From Dysgonomonas sp. (GTDB taxonomy: Bacteria; Bacteroidota; Bacteroidia; Bacteroidales; Dysgonomonadaceae), in contig DQAM01000489.1 in NCBI GenBank assembly GCA_003523545.1, positions 688-6,088 on the forward strand: a stretch of DNA of 5,401 nucleotides. The letters are read 5' to 3'. A program made the position numbers and the translations under genes. The notes beneath the pieces are model-generated. The model saw only the letters and a program-made list of their open reading frames with translations, did not search any database and was not told the origin of the DNA. Shown here piece by piece: positions 1-5,401 of this stretch (positions are counted from its first letter, which is position 1; each line of letters opens with the position of its first letter).

Positions 1-368
1 ACATGAATCGTATCCAGAAACTCCTGTGATTCGACGATAAGACCATTTTCTATCTTCATCAAAGTGACAATTTCATTATCATATATCCGTCCATCCATGC
101 GCATAGCATGATTGTTCACATGTACGGCAACGTTGTTCCCGTCGGCTATTATGGAACGAATTGTAATTTTTAAACCCTGCGGAAAGCGCTCCCGTATTAT
201 ATTGAACGTCATATTCCTGCTTTCCGGTGTCTGCCACCCGCCGAGCGGCCATGAATTCTCTCCGCAAATCCAATAGGTGGAGTCTGGCGACTCGTATTTG
301 AACAAATCTTCAAAACGCCCTGCTGTTACAGCCTCAAAATAGGCTCGTACAATTTCTTTTGCTTCCAT
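1..368 (-). CDS. SnoaL/NTF2-like small protein, incomplete at the window edge
   Basis: The reading frame opens with ATG at 366-368 and runs without a stop to base 1, giving 122 full codons; the C-terminus lies outside the window. The protein starts MEAKEIVRAYFEAVTAG, the first helix typical of the SnoaL / ketosteroid-isomerase-like NTF2 fold. It continues with W33, W40 and a GG at 43-44 (the 'W..PG..P..G' region of this fold) and a late strand pair ending EIVTLMKIENGLIVESQEF, matching the usual 'F.-.dGkI.e..ey.D' ending of the family. Members are small cone-shaped cytosolic proteins that bind hydrophobic ligands; some are isomerases or cyclases, many have no known activity. No specific reaction can be assigned. 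It lies 20 bases after the phosphoesterase stop with no promoter seen between, so it is probably the third gene of the same transcript. Fold assignment is fairly firm, function unknown. Confidence 0.8.
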   Translation of the reverse strand, partial: MEAKEIVRAYFEAVTAGRFEDLFKYESPDSTYWICGENSWPLGGWQTPESRNMTFNIIRERFPQGLKITIRSIIADGNNVAVHVNNHAMRMDGRIYDNEIVTLMKIENGLIVESQEFLDTIH

Positions 369-388
369 TTTTATCTATTTTTTAATTG

Positions 389-1507
389 CTATTGTTTATC
401 GGGAATTAATTTGATTAATGTTATTTCGTTGCGTGTTCCTAAACGCAGAGGAGCGAAAATCGTTCCACTACCTTCCGATACATAAATATTCATGGTTTCG
501 TACTTGTAAAGCCCCTTGTTATAACCAAACATCAGTTTAGCTATGAAGGTAAAAGGAAATATCTGACCCGCGTGGGTATGGCCTGCCAATAACAAACCGG
601 CATCTTTTTCCTGCATATATTTCACGCCATCCGGACGGTGGTGTAGTACGATTGTTGGATAGTTTTCTCTTATCTCCAGCCCGTTCAACACATCTTCTAT
701 TGTTTCAGAATCTTCCGCAGTGTGCATGTCAAATGTATTGCGGTCTGCAAGCATATTATTAAGTCCGATAATCTGCAATTCCTTGAGATATGCCACCTCA
801 TTTAAAAGCACGGTTGCATTTGCACCCTTTAATTGCTTAATTACGTCCTCTACCCCCACATGCTGGTCATGGTTGCCATAAACAAAATAATGAGGCATAT
901 TCAATGAACGGAATGCTGCTAAAACATCTTCGTTTGTACCGAAGTGCGCCTTGCTGTCGAACATATCTCCGGTATTAAAAACCACATCGGGATTTAATTC
1001 CTTTATCTTGCTGACTATTTTCTCAGTCTCCCTTTTCCCACGGAAATTTCCTAAATGAACATCCGTAATATGAACGGCCTGGATTTCCTGTGTCAGCCCT
1101 TTCATAGGGATGGTTATTTCTTTTACTTTTATGGTATAGGCATTCCATATTCCATACGCAGTTAACAATAATGCCAGACCGACTGAAAGCATACCCCGGA
1201 TAGGAGGTTTGAAATGAAAAATCAAATTCAGTATATCCACTAGTACGACAGACAGTAAAAAGAATATAAATATGGAAATTCCTATTCCTCCGAAAATAAA
1301 CACAGCTTTCCCTATAGGGTTCGCCACCGTAGCGAAAGCTGTCATACAAAGAAAAGCTATGGCAAAGAGGGCGACAAATGCCCATACCCATGCCTTTTTA
1401 GGTATGGTTGGGAAAAATAATGCACATCTGTTTGATATGTAAATGATTGCCCCGGCGACCAAAGCAAGTATAATTACTAAAAATACGATCATACCAATAT
1501 ATTTCAT
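389..1507 (-). CDS. Membrane-anchored calcineurin-like metallophosphoesterase
   Basis: This is a 372-residue protein with about four hydrophobic membrane segments (roughly 4-25, 39-61, 67-97 and 103-121) followed by a complete calcineurin-like phosphoesterase domain (about 143-368). All metal-binding motifs are visible: D149 and H151 in ITDVHLG, GD at 180-181 with D184, GNHD at 211-214, HH at 289-290, and GHTH at 309-312. These ligands hold two metal ions and hydrolyse a phosphoester or phosphoanhydride; the substrate cannot be read from sequence. The layout resembles the YkuE/YaeI-type membrane phosphoesterases, some relatives of which act on lipid or UDP-lipid intermediates. Positive residues cluster in the loops at 26-38 and 98-104, which would put the catalytic domain on the periplasmic side, but this topology is inference. 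The ATG at 1505-1507 is 11 bases after the stop of the AraC gene, which supports this start and an operon; the gene ends in TAG. Confidence 0.9.
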   Translation of the reverse strand: MKYIGMIVFLVIILALVAGAIIYISNRCALFFPTIPKKAWVWAFVALFAIAFLCMTAFATVANPIGKAVFIFGGIGISIFIFFLLSVVLVDILNLIFHFKPPIRGMLSVGLALLLTAYGIWNAYTIKVKEITIPMKGLTQEIQAVHITDVHLGNFRGKRETEKIVSKIKELNPDVVFNTGDMFDSKAHFGTNEDVLAAFRSLNMPHYFVYGNHDQHVGVEDVIKQLKGANATVLLNEVAYLKELQIIGLNNMLADRNTFDMHTAEDSETIEDVLNGLEIRENYPTIVLHHRPDGVKYMQEKDAGLLLAGHTHAGQIFPFTFIAKLMFGYNKGLYKYETMNIYVSEGSGTIFAPLRLGTRNEITLIKLIPDKQ

Positions 1508-1518
1508 TCTGATATCTA

Positions 1519-2421
1519 TTAATTCATGTTACGAAATTCAACAGGCGTTTGTCCTGTTTTGCTTTTAAACAAACGGCTGAAATATTGCGGATATTCAAAT
1601 CCGAGCGAAAATGCAATTTCATTGATGGTAAGATTGGTTGTCAGCAACAGGCTCTTAGCTCTTTCAATCAGATAGGCATGAATATGCTGCTGTGTATTCA
1701 TCCCCGTAAGATTACGGAGCAAGTCGCCCAGATAGTGGGTGGACATGCCTAATTCGGTTGCAATTTCCTTTGCCGTGATAATTTTTTCTTTATCGCTGTC
1801 GAAATATGTTTGGAGTATGGATTGAAAACGGGTCAGTATATCTGCCTCCACACTATTTCTTGTTCTGAACTGGCGGGTATAAAAGCGTTCGGCATAATTC
1901 AGCAATACGTCCAGTTGCGACACAATTATATCCTGCGTATGCTTGTCGATACTCTACTTATATTCATTATATATGCCTTCCATCAAAGCTTCGACCTTCG
2001 ACCTCTCAGCATCGGAAATATGCAGAGCTTCGCTCGTTTCATACGAAAAGAATTTAAGTTTACCGATTTTGGTTCCCAAAGCATATTTCCGGATAAAATC
2101 GGGGTGGAACACCAACATCCAGCCCCATGAGTTCGTTTGGGTGGCCTGTTCACTCCATAGGTGCATTTGCCCCGGAGCAAAAAAACTCATTAAACCTCTT
2201 GCAAAATCATATTCCCGCCAACCGTATTTTGCGGTGCAGTTAGTTCCGTCTTTTATGACGATAAAATATAAATTAAGCTGTACAGGTTTATCAATGGATT
2301 CAAAATCTTTTATATCCGCCAGACGGCAAATACTAATTAAGGGATGATTGGCTGGAGGGCATCCTAACAATGCTGTAAATTCCTCAACCGTATTTATTTT
2401 TATTATATTACCATCTTTCAT
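1519..2421 (-). pseudogene. AraC-family transcriptional regulator interrupted by one in-frame amber codon
   Basis: One continuous frame from ATG at 2419-2421 to the stop at 1519-1521 encodes 299 residues plus a single internal TAG at 1954-1956 (codon 156). The first 155 codons form an AraC-type cupin ligand-binding domain, with the SFFAPGQMHLW strand at 79-89 and the WGWMLVFHPDFI strand at 99-110. After the TAG the frame reads SIDKHTQDIIVSQLDVLLNY, the normal linker of Bacteroidetes AraC regulators. Then come both helix-turn-helix units of the DNA-binding domain, KEIATELGMSTHYLGDLL and INEIAFSLGFEYPQYFSRLF, ending TGQTPVEFRN. No bases are gained or lost, so one substitution explains the break. 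Translation would yield a sensor without a DNA-binding domain. A GTG at 1921-1923, 31 bases past the stop, could restart a 134-residue DNA-binding domain. Sequencing error, a recent null mutation or suppression are all possible. It heads the minus-strand unit and may have regulated it. Confidence 0.88.
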
Positions 2422-2443
2422 ATACCAACTATTAAAGTTATAT

Positions 2444-2459
2444 CGCTGTTAATTCAGCG
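2444..2459 (-). other. Short hairpin at the predicted 5' end of the minus transcript
   Basis: CGCTG and CAGCG form a 5-bp perfect stem around a 6-base loop. On the minus strand it lies about 22 bases before the ATG of the interrupted AraC gene and just downstream of its -7 box, so it would sit at the very 5' end of the mRNA. Such hairpins can stabilise a transcript against decay; that role here is inference. With only five pairs, chance is possible. Confidence 0.35.
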
Positions 2460-2465
2460 TTTATG

Positions 2466-2473
2466 CAAATGTA
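2466..2473 (-). promoter_or_regulatory. -7 box for the minus-strand unit
   Basis: Read on the minus strand this is TACATTTG, an exact match to the Bacteroides TAnnTTTG -7 pattern, 44 bases upstream of the AraC ATG at 2421. At a 19-base spacer the -33 position holds GTTA (2496-2493), a poor match to TTTG, so the promoter may need an activator. It would drive the AraC, phosphoesterase and SnoaL-like genes. Confidence 0.5.
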
Positions 2474-2479
2474 CTAGGT

Positions 2480-2526
2480 AACATTCTATCAATAACTATA
2501 CAAAACGGAGAATGTTCTATACAAAA
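2480..2526. promoter_or_regulatory. Candidate operator: inverted octamer and 21-base-spaced direct repeats
   Basis: AACATTCT (2480-2487) and AGAATGTT (2509-2516) form a perfect 8-base inverted repeat with a 21-base spacer. Interleaved with it, CTATACAAAA occurs at 2496-2505 and again at 2517-2526, start to start 21 bases, which is two helical turns. A partial copy, CTATCAA, starts at 2486, ten bases before the first. Direct half-sites about 21 bases apart are the arrangement AraC-family proteins commonly bind. The cluster sits immediately upstream of the minus-strand -7 box and lies between two divergent AraC genes. Which protein binds is unknown. Confidence 0.5.
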
Positions 2527-2576
2527 TGAAGATAAGTTGAATGCGTAGAATAAATATAGAAAATTAGCACTAAGCC

Positions 2577-2607
2577 ATTGAATAAACCGGCAAACTCTCT
2601 ATATTTG
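2577..2607 (+). promoter_or_regulatory. Bacteroides-type promoter of the plus-strand AraC gene
   Basis: ATTG at 2577-2580 (consensus TTTG) is followed by a 19-base spacer and TATATTTG at 2600-2607, an exact TAnnTTTG -7 box. Spacing is the preferred one for the primary sigma factor of Bacteroides. Transcription would begin near 2612-2614, giving a leader of roughly 17 bases before the ATG at 2630. Confidence 0.6.
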
Positions 2608-2618
2608 AATTCTACAAA
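2602..2618 (+). promoter_or_regulatory. Shared 17-base element, copy 1 (over the AraC promoter start)
   Basis: TATTTGAATTCTACAAA here matches the copy at 3576-3592 at 15 of 17 positions. It overlaps the -7 box and predicted transcription start of the plus-strand AraC gene, the position expected for repression, hence possible autoregulation. Part of the match coincides with the -7 box, so the independent information is less than 17 bases. Confidence 0.45.
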
Positions 2619-2629
2619 CTTGCCATCGT

Positions 2630-3574
2630 ATGAAAAATATTAAGATAATATCACTTCAGGACTTCTATAAAAACATCGCCGAACGAAAAGAGAAAGATAT
2701 AAACAGCCTGCTTCCTTCTGATATCAACAAGGAAATAGGGCACTTTAATGTATTCGACCTGGCTGAAACCATCGAAAACTGGAAGCACAAAGCCGTAATG
2801 CCTTACAATAAAAGAGCATTCTATAAAATCGGCCTGATAAAGGGAAGGAGCACCGCCGAATATGCCGATAAAGTAATCAGGGTAGAAACAAATGCACTCC
2901 TGTTCGGTACACCACGGCTGCCCTATCGCTGGATACCCCAAGATCCGCAACTGACCGGGATCTATTGTGTCTTTACCGATGAATTTCTGATACGCAGCAA
3001 AAGCGGCATAGCGTTGGACCAACTCCCTATCTATCAGCCGGGAGGCTATCCCGTTTTTCAAGTCACTGACGACGAAGCAAACGAGATAGAAAATATTCTC
3101 CGTAAAATGCAGAAGGAACTCACTTCCGATTACGCTTACAAATATGACCTGCTTCGCAACTATGTTGTTGAATTAATTCATTATGGACAAAAGTTGCAAC
3201 CCGCTACAGCGCTCTATCCCTCGCACAATGCAGCTGCACGTGCCACCGCTTTATTTATTGAACTGCTTGAACGCCAGTTTCCCATCGAATCACCACAGCA
3301 AAAGCTGAAACTACGCACTGCAAAGGACTATGCCGACCGCTTGGCTGTCCATGTAAACCACCTTAACAAAGTGTTGAAAGAAAATACAGGCAAAACGACT
3401 ACCGAACTTATCAGCAGCCGGCTTATGCAGGAAGCTAAAATATTGCTGAAAGAAACCGACTGGAATATATCAGAGATTGCCTGGTCATTAGGTTTCGAGG
3501 AAATTGCACATTTCTCCAACTTCTTCAAAAAATATTCATCCGTCACCCCATTAGGCTTTCGTTCTTCGGATTAA
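2630..3574 (+). CDS. AraC-family transcriptional regulator, intact
   Basis: This is a 314-residue regulator in the usual length range. Residues about 35-150 form the N-terminal ligand-sensing region. It is diverged, but GLIKGRSTAEYADKVIRVE and ALLFGTPRLPYRW resemble the cupin strands of the AraC type, and the 'P-R-P' turn before the tryptophan is common in Bacteroidetes members. Residues 146-225 are mainly helical linker. The C-terminal DNA-binding domain carries both helix-turn-helix units, AKDYADRLAVHVNHLNKVLK (231-250) and ISEIAWSLGFEEIAHFSNFF (280-299), followed by SSVTPLGFR. The ATG at 2630 is chosen because a well-placed promoter ends about 22 bases upstream. The gene is divergent from the interrupted AraC gene and 93 bases upstream of the SDR. 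Shared elements at its own promoter and the SDR promoter suggest self-control and control of the SDR. The inducing ligand is unknown. Confidence 0.92.
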   Translation: MKNIKIISLQDFYKNIAERKEKDINSLLPSDINKEIGHFNVFDLAETIENWKHKAVMPYNKRAFYKIGLIKGRSTAEYADKVIRVETNALLFGTPRLPYRWIPQDPQLTGIYCVFTDEFLIRSKSGIALDQLPIYQPGGYPVFQVTDDEANEIENILRKMQKELTSDYAYKYDLLRNYVVELIHYGQKLQPATALYPSHNAAARATALFIELLERQFPIESPQQKLKLRTAKDYADRLAVHVNHLNKVLKENTGKTTTELISSRLMQEAKILLKETDWNISEIAWSLGFEEIAHFSNFFKKYSSVTPLGFRSSD

Positions 3575-3575
3575 T

Positions 3576-3592
3576 TATTTGAATCTTACAAA
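3576..3592 (+). promoter_or_regulatory. Shared 17-base element, copy 2 (upstream of the SDR promoter)
   Basis: TATTTGAATCTTACAAA, two mismatches from the copy at 2602-2618. It starts two bases after the AraC stop codon and its centre lies about 60 to 65 bases before the predicted SDR transcription start, a position typical of an activator site. Unlike copy 1 it lacks a good -7 box (ATTATTTG), so the similarity is not simply a shared promoter. Confidence 0.45.
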
Positions 3593-3602
3593 TAGTCGTT
3601 TG

Positions 3603-3642
3603 ATGTTTGCAAACATTCTGTCCTGTTTCTCTGTTAAATTTG
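3603..3642 (+). promoter_or_regulatory. SDR promoter with a 14-base palindrome in place of a -33 box
   Basis: TAAATTTG at 3635-3642 fits the Bacteroides -7 pattern, 26 bases before the SDR ATG. No TTTG stands at the right distance upstream (AACA at 3612-3615). Instead ATGTTTGCAAACAT at 3603-3616 is a perfect palindrome, overlapped by AACATTCT at 3612-3619, an octamer also found twice in the divergent region. A -7 box without a -33 box but with operator-like sequence suggests an activator-dependent promoter. Confidence 0.55.
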
Positions 3643-3667
3643 CAGTATCAATTTTAAAGAACAAACG

Positions 3668-4432
3668 ATGAATACAGAAAGTAAAATTGCCTTGATTACC
3701 GGCGGAAGCCGTGGCATCGGGAAAGATACGGCGGTTAGTATCGCCCAAAAAGGAATCGACGTAGTAATTACCTATAACAGTAATAAACAAGAAGCCGATA
3801 AGGTAGTAGCCGAAATACAGGCTATGGGACGAAAAGCCGCTGCTTTTCAACTCGATGCAAGCAAAATAGAATCATTCGATACTTTTTTCGGGCAACTAGC
3901 AGAGTATCTGAAAAAAGAAACGACCAACGGCAAATTCGATTTTATAGTCAACAATGCCGGAACTGCTCTATACGGCCTTTTTACCGATATTACCGAAGAG
4001 CAATTCGATGCAACCATGAATATACATTTCAAAGGAGTTTTCTTCCTCACGCAGAAAGCATTGAAATATATGAACGACGGCGGCGGTATCATAAATATTT
4101 CATCAGGACTCACCCGTTTTTCAAATCCAGGTTCTTCCGGTTATGCCTCGATGAAAGGCGCCGTGGAGGTTTTGACCCGGTATTTGGCTAAAGAATTGGC
4201 TGTGCGCACGATCCGGGCGAATGTAGTTGCGCCGGGAGCAATAGCCACTGATTTTGGAGGAGGACACGTCCGCGATAACGCAGAAATCAATAAGCATATA
4301 GCTGATGTAACCGCATTAGGGCGTGTTGGTCTGCCCGAGGATATAGGTGGAGTGGTTGCTTTTCTGTGTACCGAAGACGCTAAATGGATAACCGGACAAC
4401 GTATAGAGGTATCAGGCGGAATGAATTTATAG
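3668..4432 (+). CDS. Short-chain dehydrogenase/reductase (SDR), classical type
   Basis: This 254-residue protein has the normal length for a classical SDR and all its landmarks. They are the nucleotide-binding TGGSRGIG at 11-18, NNAG at 95-98, the tetrad residues N118, S146, Y159 and K163 (YASMK), and PG at 189-190 followed by the T that closes on the cofactor. The arginine in the glycine motif and the absence of an acidic residue after the second strand (ITYNSNK, 34-40) favour NADPH. It should be a cytosolic oxidoreductase acting on a carbonyl or alcohol; the substrate cannot be told. It resembles FabG, but standing alone beside an AraC regulator suggests an accessory, inducible enzyme, perhaps dealing with a reactive or xenobiotic carbonyl compound (inference). 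It has its own promoter region and a candidate terminator about 90 bases downstream. The A-rich leader before the ATG at 3668 supports the start. Confidence 0.95.
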   Translation: MNTESKIALITGGSRGIGKDTAVSIAQKGIDVVITYNSNKQEADKVVAEIQAMGRKAAAFQLDASKIESFDTFFGQLAEYLKKETTNGKFDFIVNNAGTALYGLFTDITEEQFDATMNIHFKGVFFLTQKALKYMNDGGGIINISSGLTRFSNPGSSGYASMKGAVEVLTRYLAKELAVRTIRANVVAPGAIATDFGGGHVRDNAEINKHIADVTALGRVGLPEDIGGVVAFLCTEDAKWITGQRIEVSGGMNL

Positions 4433-4522
4433 ACAGGGGGTTTTAAATCTATTGCCGGGGACAGTCCTTTCTTTATTTATTGCCGGTGGCATCACTTATG
4501 TAAGACTGTAAAATGAAGTAAG

Positions 4523-4556
4523 CCTCTGAATTTTAAGAACTTTTAGAGGTTTTTTC
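4523..4556 (+). terminator. Candidate rho-independent terminator after the SDR gene
   Basis: CCTCTGAA (4523-4530) can pair with TTTAGAGG (4542-4549), giving eight pairs including one G-U, around an 11-base loop. Six more T residues (4550-4555, then CTTT) follow on the plus strand. It lies 90 bases after the SDR stop, next to the right-hand IS fragment, and would end the SDR transcript. The stem is AT-rich, so strength is uncertain. Confidence 0.55.
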
Positions 4557-4560
4557 TTTG

Positions 4561-5196
4561 GCATCTTCTCCCAGACGGATATGTCTGTTCTTCTGTACGG
4601 TAGCCAAAGCTTGTTTCTTCAGCTCATAACTTATAGGATTGAGGTCATACGCTCAATCTCCTCAAACTGGTCGCGACGGCTGTAACTACGGCCTGAGAAC
4701 GGAGCGTTGTTATGGACTTCAAGGGCTGCCCTGATAGCTGCATTCAGGGTAGGTAAATTATGGAAGACTCGTTCTTCTATACGCAGATAAATACTTCGGT
4801 AAATGAGTTTTACCGCTCCTTCTACCAAAGCTTTGTCCCGGGGCAGTACGCCCTGGCGGGAATGACACTGCAGCCATAGCGGTCTGCAAAATCAGCGAAG
4901 TCGTCATTGATAACAGCCTCATATTTACTGCTCTTGGTTACGGCAGCTTTTAAGTTATCCGGAACAATGACCTGGGGTACGCCTTCAATGTATTGGAGGG
5001 TATGTTCACAAGCTGTTATTAAGTCCTCTTTCTTTTGGGTGGCCACTGCTTCCACATAAGTCAGCTGGCTGCAGGGAAGGATAGCTACAAAGACTTCTAC
5101 CGGAAGAATCTCACCGCTGTCTTTATTTACGATGGATAATTTTTTGCCTGCAAAATCGATAAACAGCTTATCTCCGGCTTTGTGTTCAAGGTGCAT
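4561..5196 (-). pseudogene. istA: IS21-family IstA transposase fragment, truncated at both ends with two frameshifts
   Basis: Three consecutive minus-strand frames together read as the integrase core and following region of an IS21 IstA transposase. Frame 1 (5196 to about 4840) begins MHLEHKAGDKLFIDFAG, with catalytic D14, and holds the second aspartate, D80, in VPDNLKAAV. At the CCCCGGG run (4837-4843) one base appears lost: the expected 'PRDKALVEGAV' becomes 'PGTKLW' and stop. Frame 2 carries DKALVEGAVKLIYR, with the catalytic glutamate, and runs to FEEIER, where a second shift (about 4643-4652) leads to stop at 4631. Frame 3 resumes PISYELKKQALATVQKNRHI and LGEDA, then homology ends near 4562. 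The N-terminal part expected before MHLEHKAG and the C-terminal part after LGED are missing, and no IstB is present. It is a dead relic. Its right boundary near 5197 joins AT-rich sequence. Confidence 0.85.
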
Positions 5197-5401
5197 AAAA
5201 AATAAAGAGGACGAAGTATCTATATATTATATCTGTACTGGGAGTGATGGAAAACCGATCAAAAATATATTGGTTAGTAAGAATTCGTTTAAACCTGGTA
5301 GCCTTCTTATATAAAGATAGTAAAAAGTTTATTATTTACATTTCGGTATATCCTGTGTTCAGATGTTAAATGAAAGGTATTCTATAAATTCTTATAACAT
5401 G
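5197..5401. other. AT-rich stretch without a recognisable gene
   Basis: Nothing coding is convincing here; reading upstream of the IstA fragment in its frame gives no transposase-like sequence. TATTTTTG on the minus strand (5267-5260) fits a -7 box, but no -33 box accompanies it. GTTTAAAC at 5287-5294 is a short palindrome of no clear role. This may be the flank of a gene lying beyond the window. Confidence 0.5.

Noticed and set aside
1519..1923. The C-terminal AraC half as an independent small regulator gene
   Set aside because: It starts with GTG in the middle of the normal linker, in the same frame as the sensor half, with no promoter of its own visible.
1954..1956. TAG as a reassigned sense codon (as in some gut phages)
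   Set aside because: The phosphoesterase and the SDR both end normally at TAG, with family-typical C-termini, and the window is chromosomal in character.
1943..2347. Open frames on the plus strand opposite the interrupted AraC gene
   Set aside because: They overlap a clearly coding frame on the other strand and show no recognisable domain; likewise the plus frame at 1549-1752.
2651..3061. 136-codon open frame opposite the intact AraC gene
   Set aside because: It is antisense to a convincing gene and has no family features; the same holds for the minus frames at 3328-3546, 3575-3850 and 3847-4113.
2499..3592. TACAAA alone as the regulator's core site
   Set aside because: The hexamer also occurs inside the phosphoesterase and AraC coding regions, so by itself it is too common to define a site.
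4450..4486. 9-base direct repeat TATTGCCGG at 4450-4458 and 4478-4486, considered as a target-site duplication
   Set aside because: Both copies lie on the same side of the IS relic, 28 bases apart, so they do not flank it; no CRISPR-like continuation exists.
5132..5314. 60-codon plus-strand open frame at the right end
   Set aside because: It spans the IstA relic and the AT-rich flank, with no domain and no promoter, so it is probably accidental.

Overview
The window looks like Bacteroidales chromosome (Bacteroides or Parabacteroides type). This rests on moderate GC, AT-rich leaders without Shine-Dalgarno sequences, -7 boxes fitting the Bacteroides TAnnTTTG pattern before three genes, two AraC-family regulators, and an IS21-type transposase remnant. 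The genus is inference; no rRNA or marker gene is present.

Left part (1-2421, minus strand): a tight three-gene unit. It reads from an AraC-family regulator (2421 to 1519), through a membrane-anchored metallophosphoesterase (1507 to 389), to a SnoaL/NTF2-like protein (368 to the window edge, incomplete). Gaps are 11 and 20 bases, so co-transcription is likely. The regulator is broken by a single in-frame amber codon at 1954-1956; sensor and DNA-binding halves stay in one frame, and the missing linker is still readable across the stop.

Middle (2422-2629): a 208-base divergent intergenic region. It carries a promoter for each direction, an 8-base inverted repeat, two copies of CTATACAAAA exactly 21 bases apart, and a hairpin near the predicted 5' end of the minus transcript.

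Right part (2630-4432, plus strand): an intact second AraC-family regulator followed by an intact short-chain dehydrogenase/reductase (SDR) with its own leader. A 17-base element (15/17 identical) lies at the start of the regulator and upstream of the SDR. An octamer, AACATTCT, is shared by the divergent region and the SDR promoter. These point to a small local regulon in which the intact AraC protein controls itself and the SDR, and perhaps the divergent unit. A terminator candidate follows the SDR.

Far right (4433-5401): an IS21 IstA fragment on the minus strand, truncated at both ends and carrying two frameshifts, then about 205 AT-rich bases in which no gene is seen.

No wholly new system is evident. 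The most useful observations are the single-codon disruption of the first regulator and the shared promoter elements.
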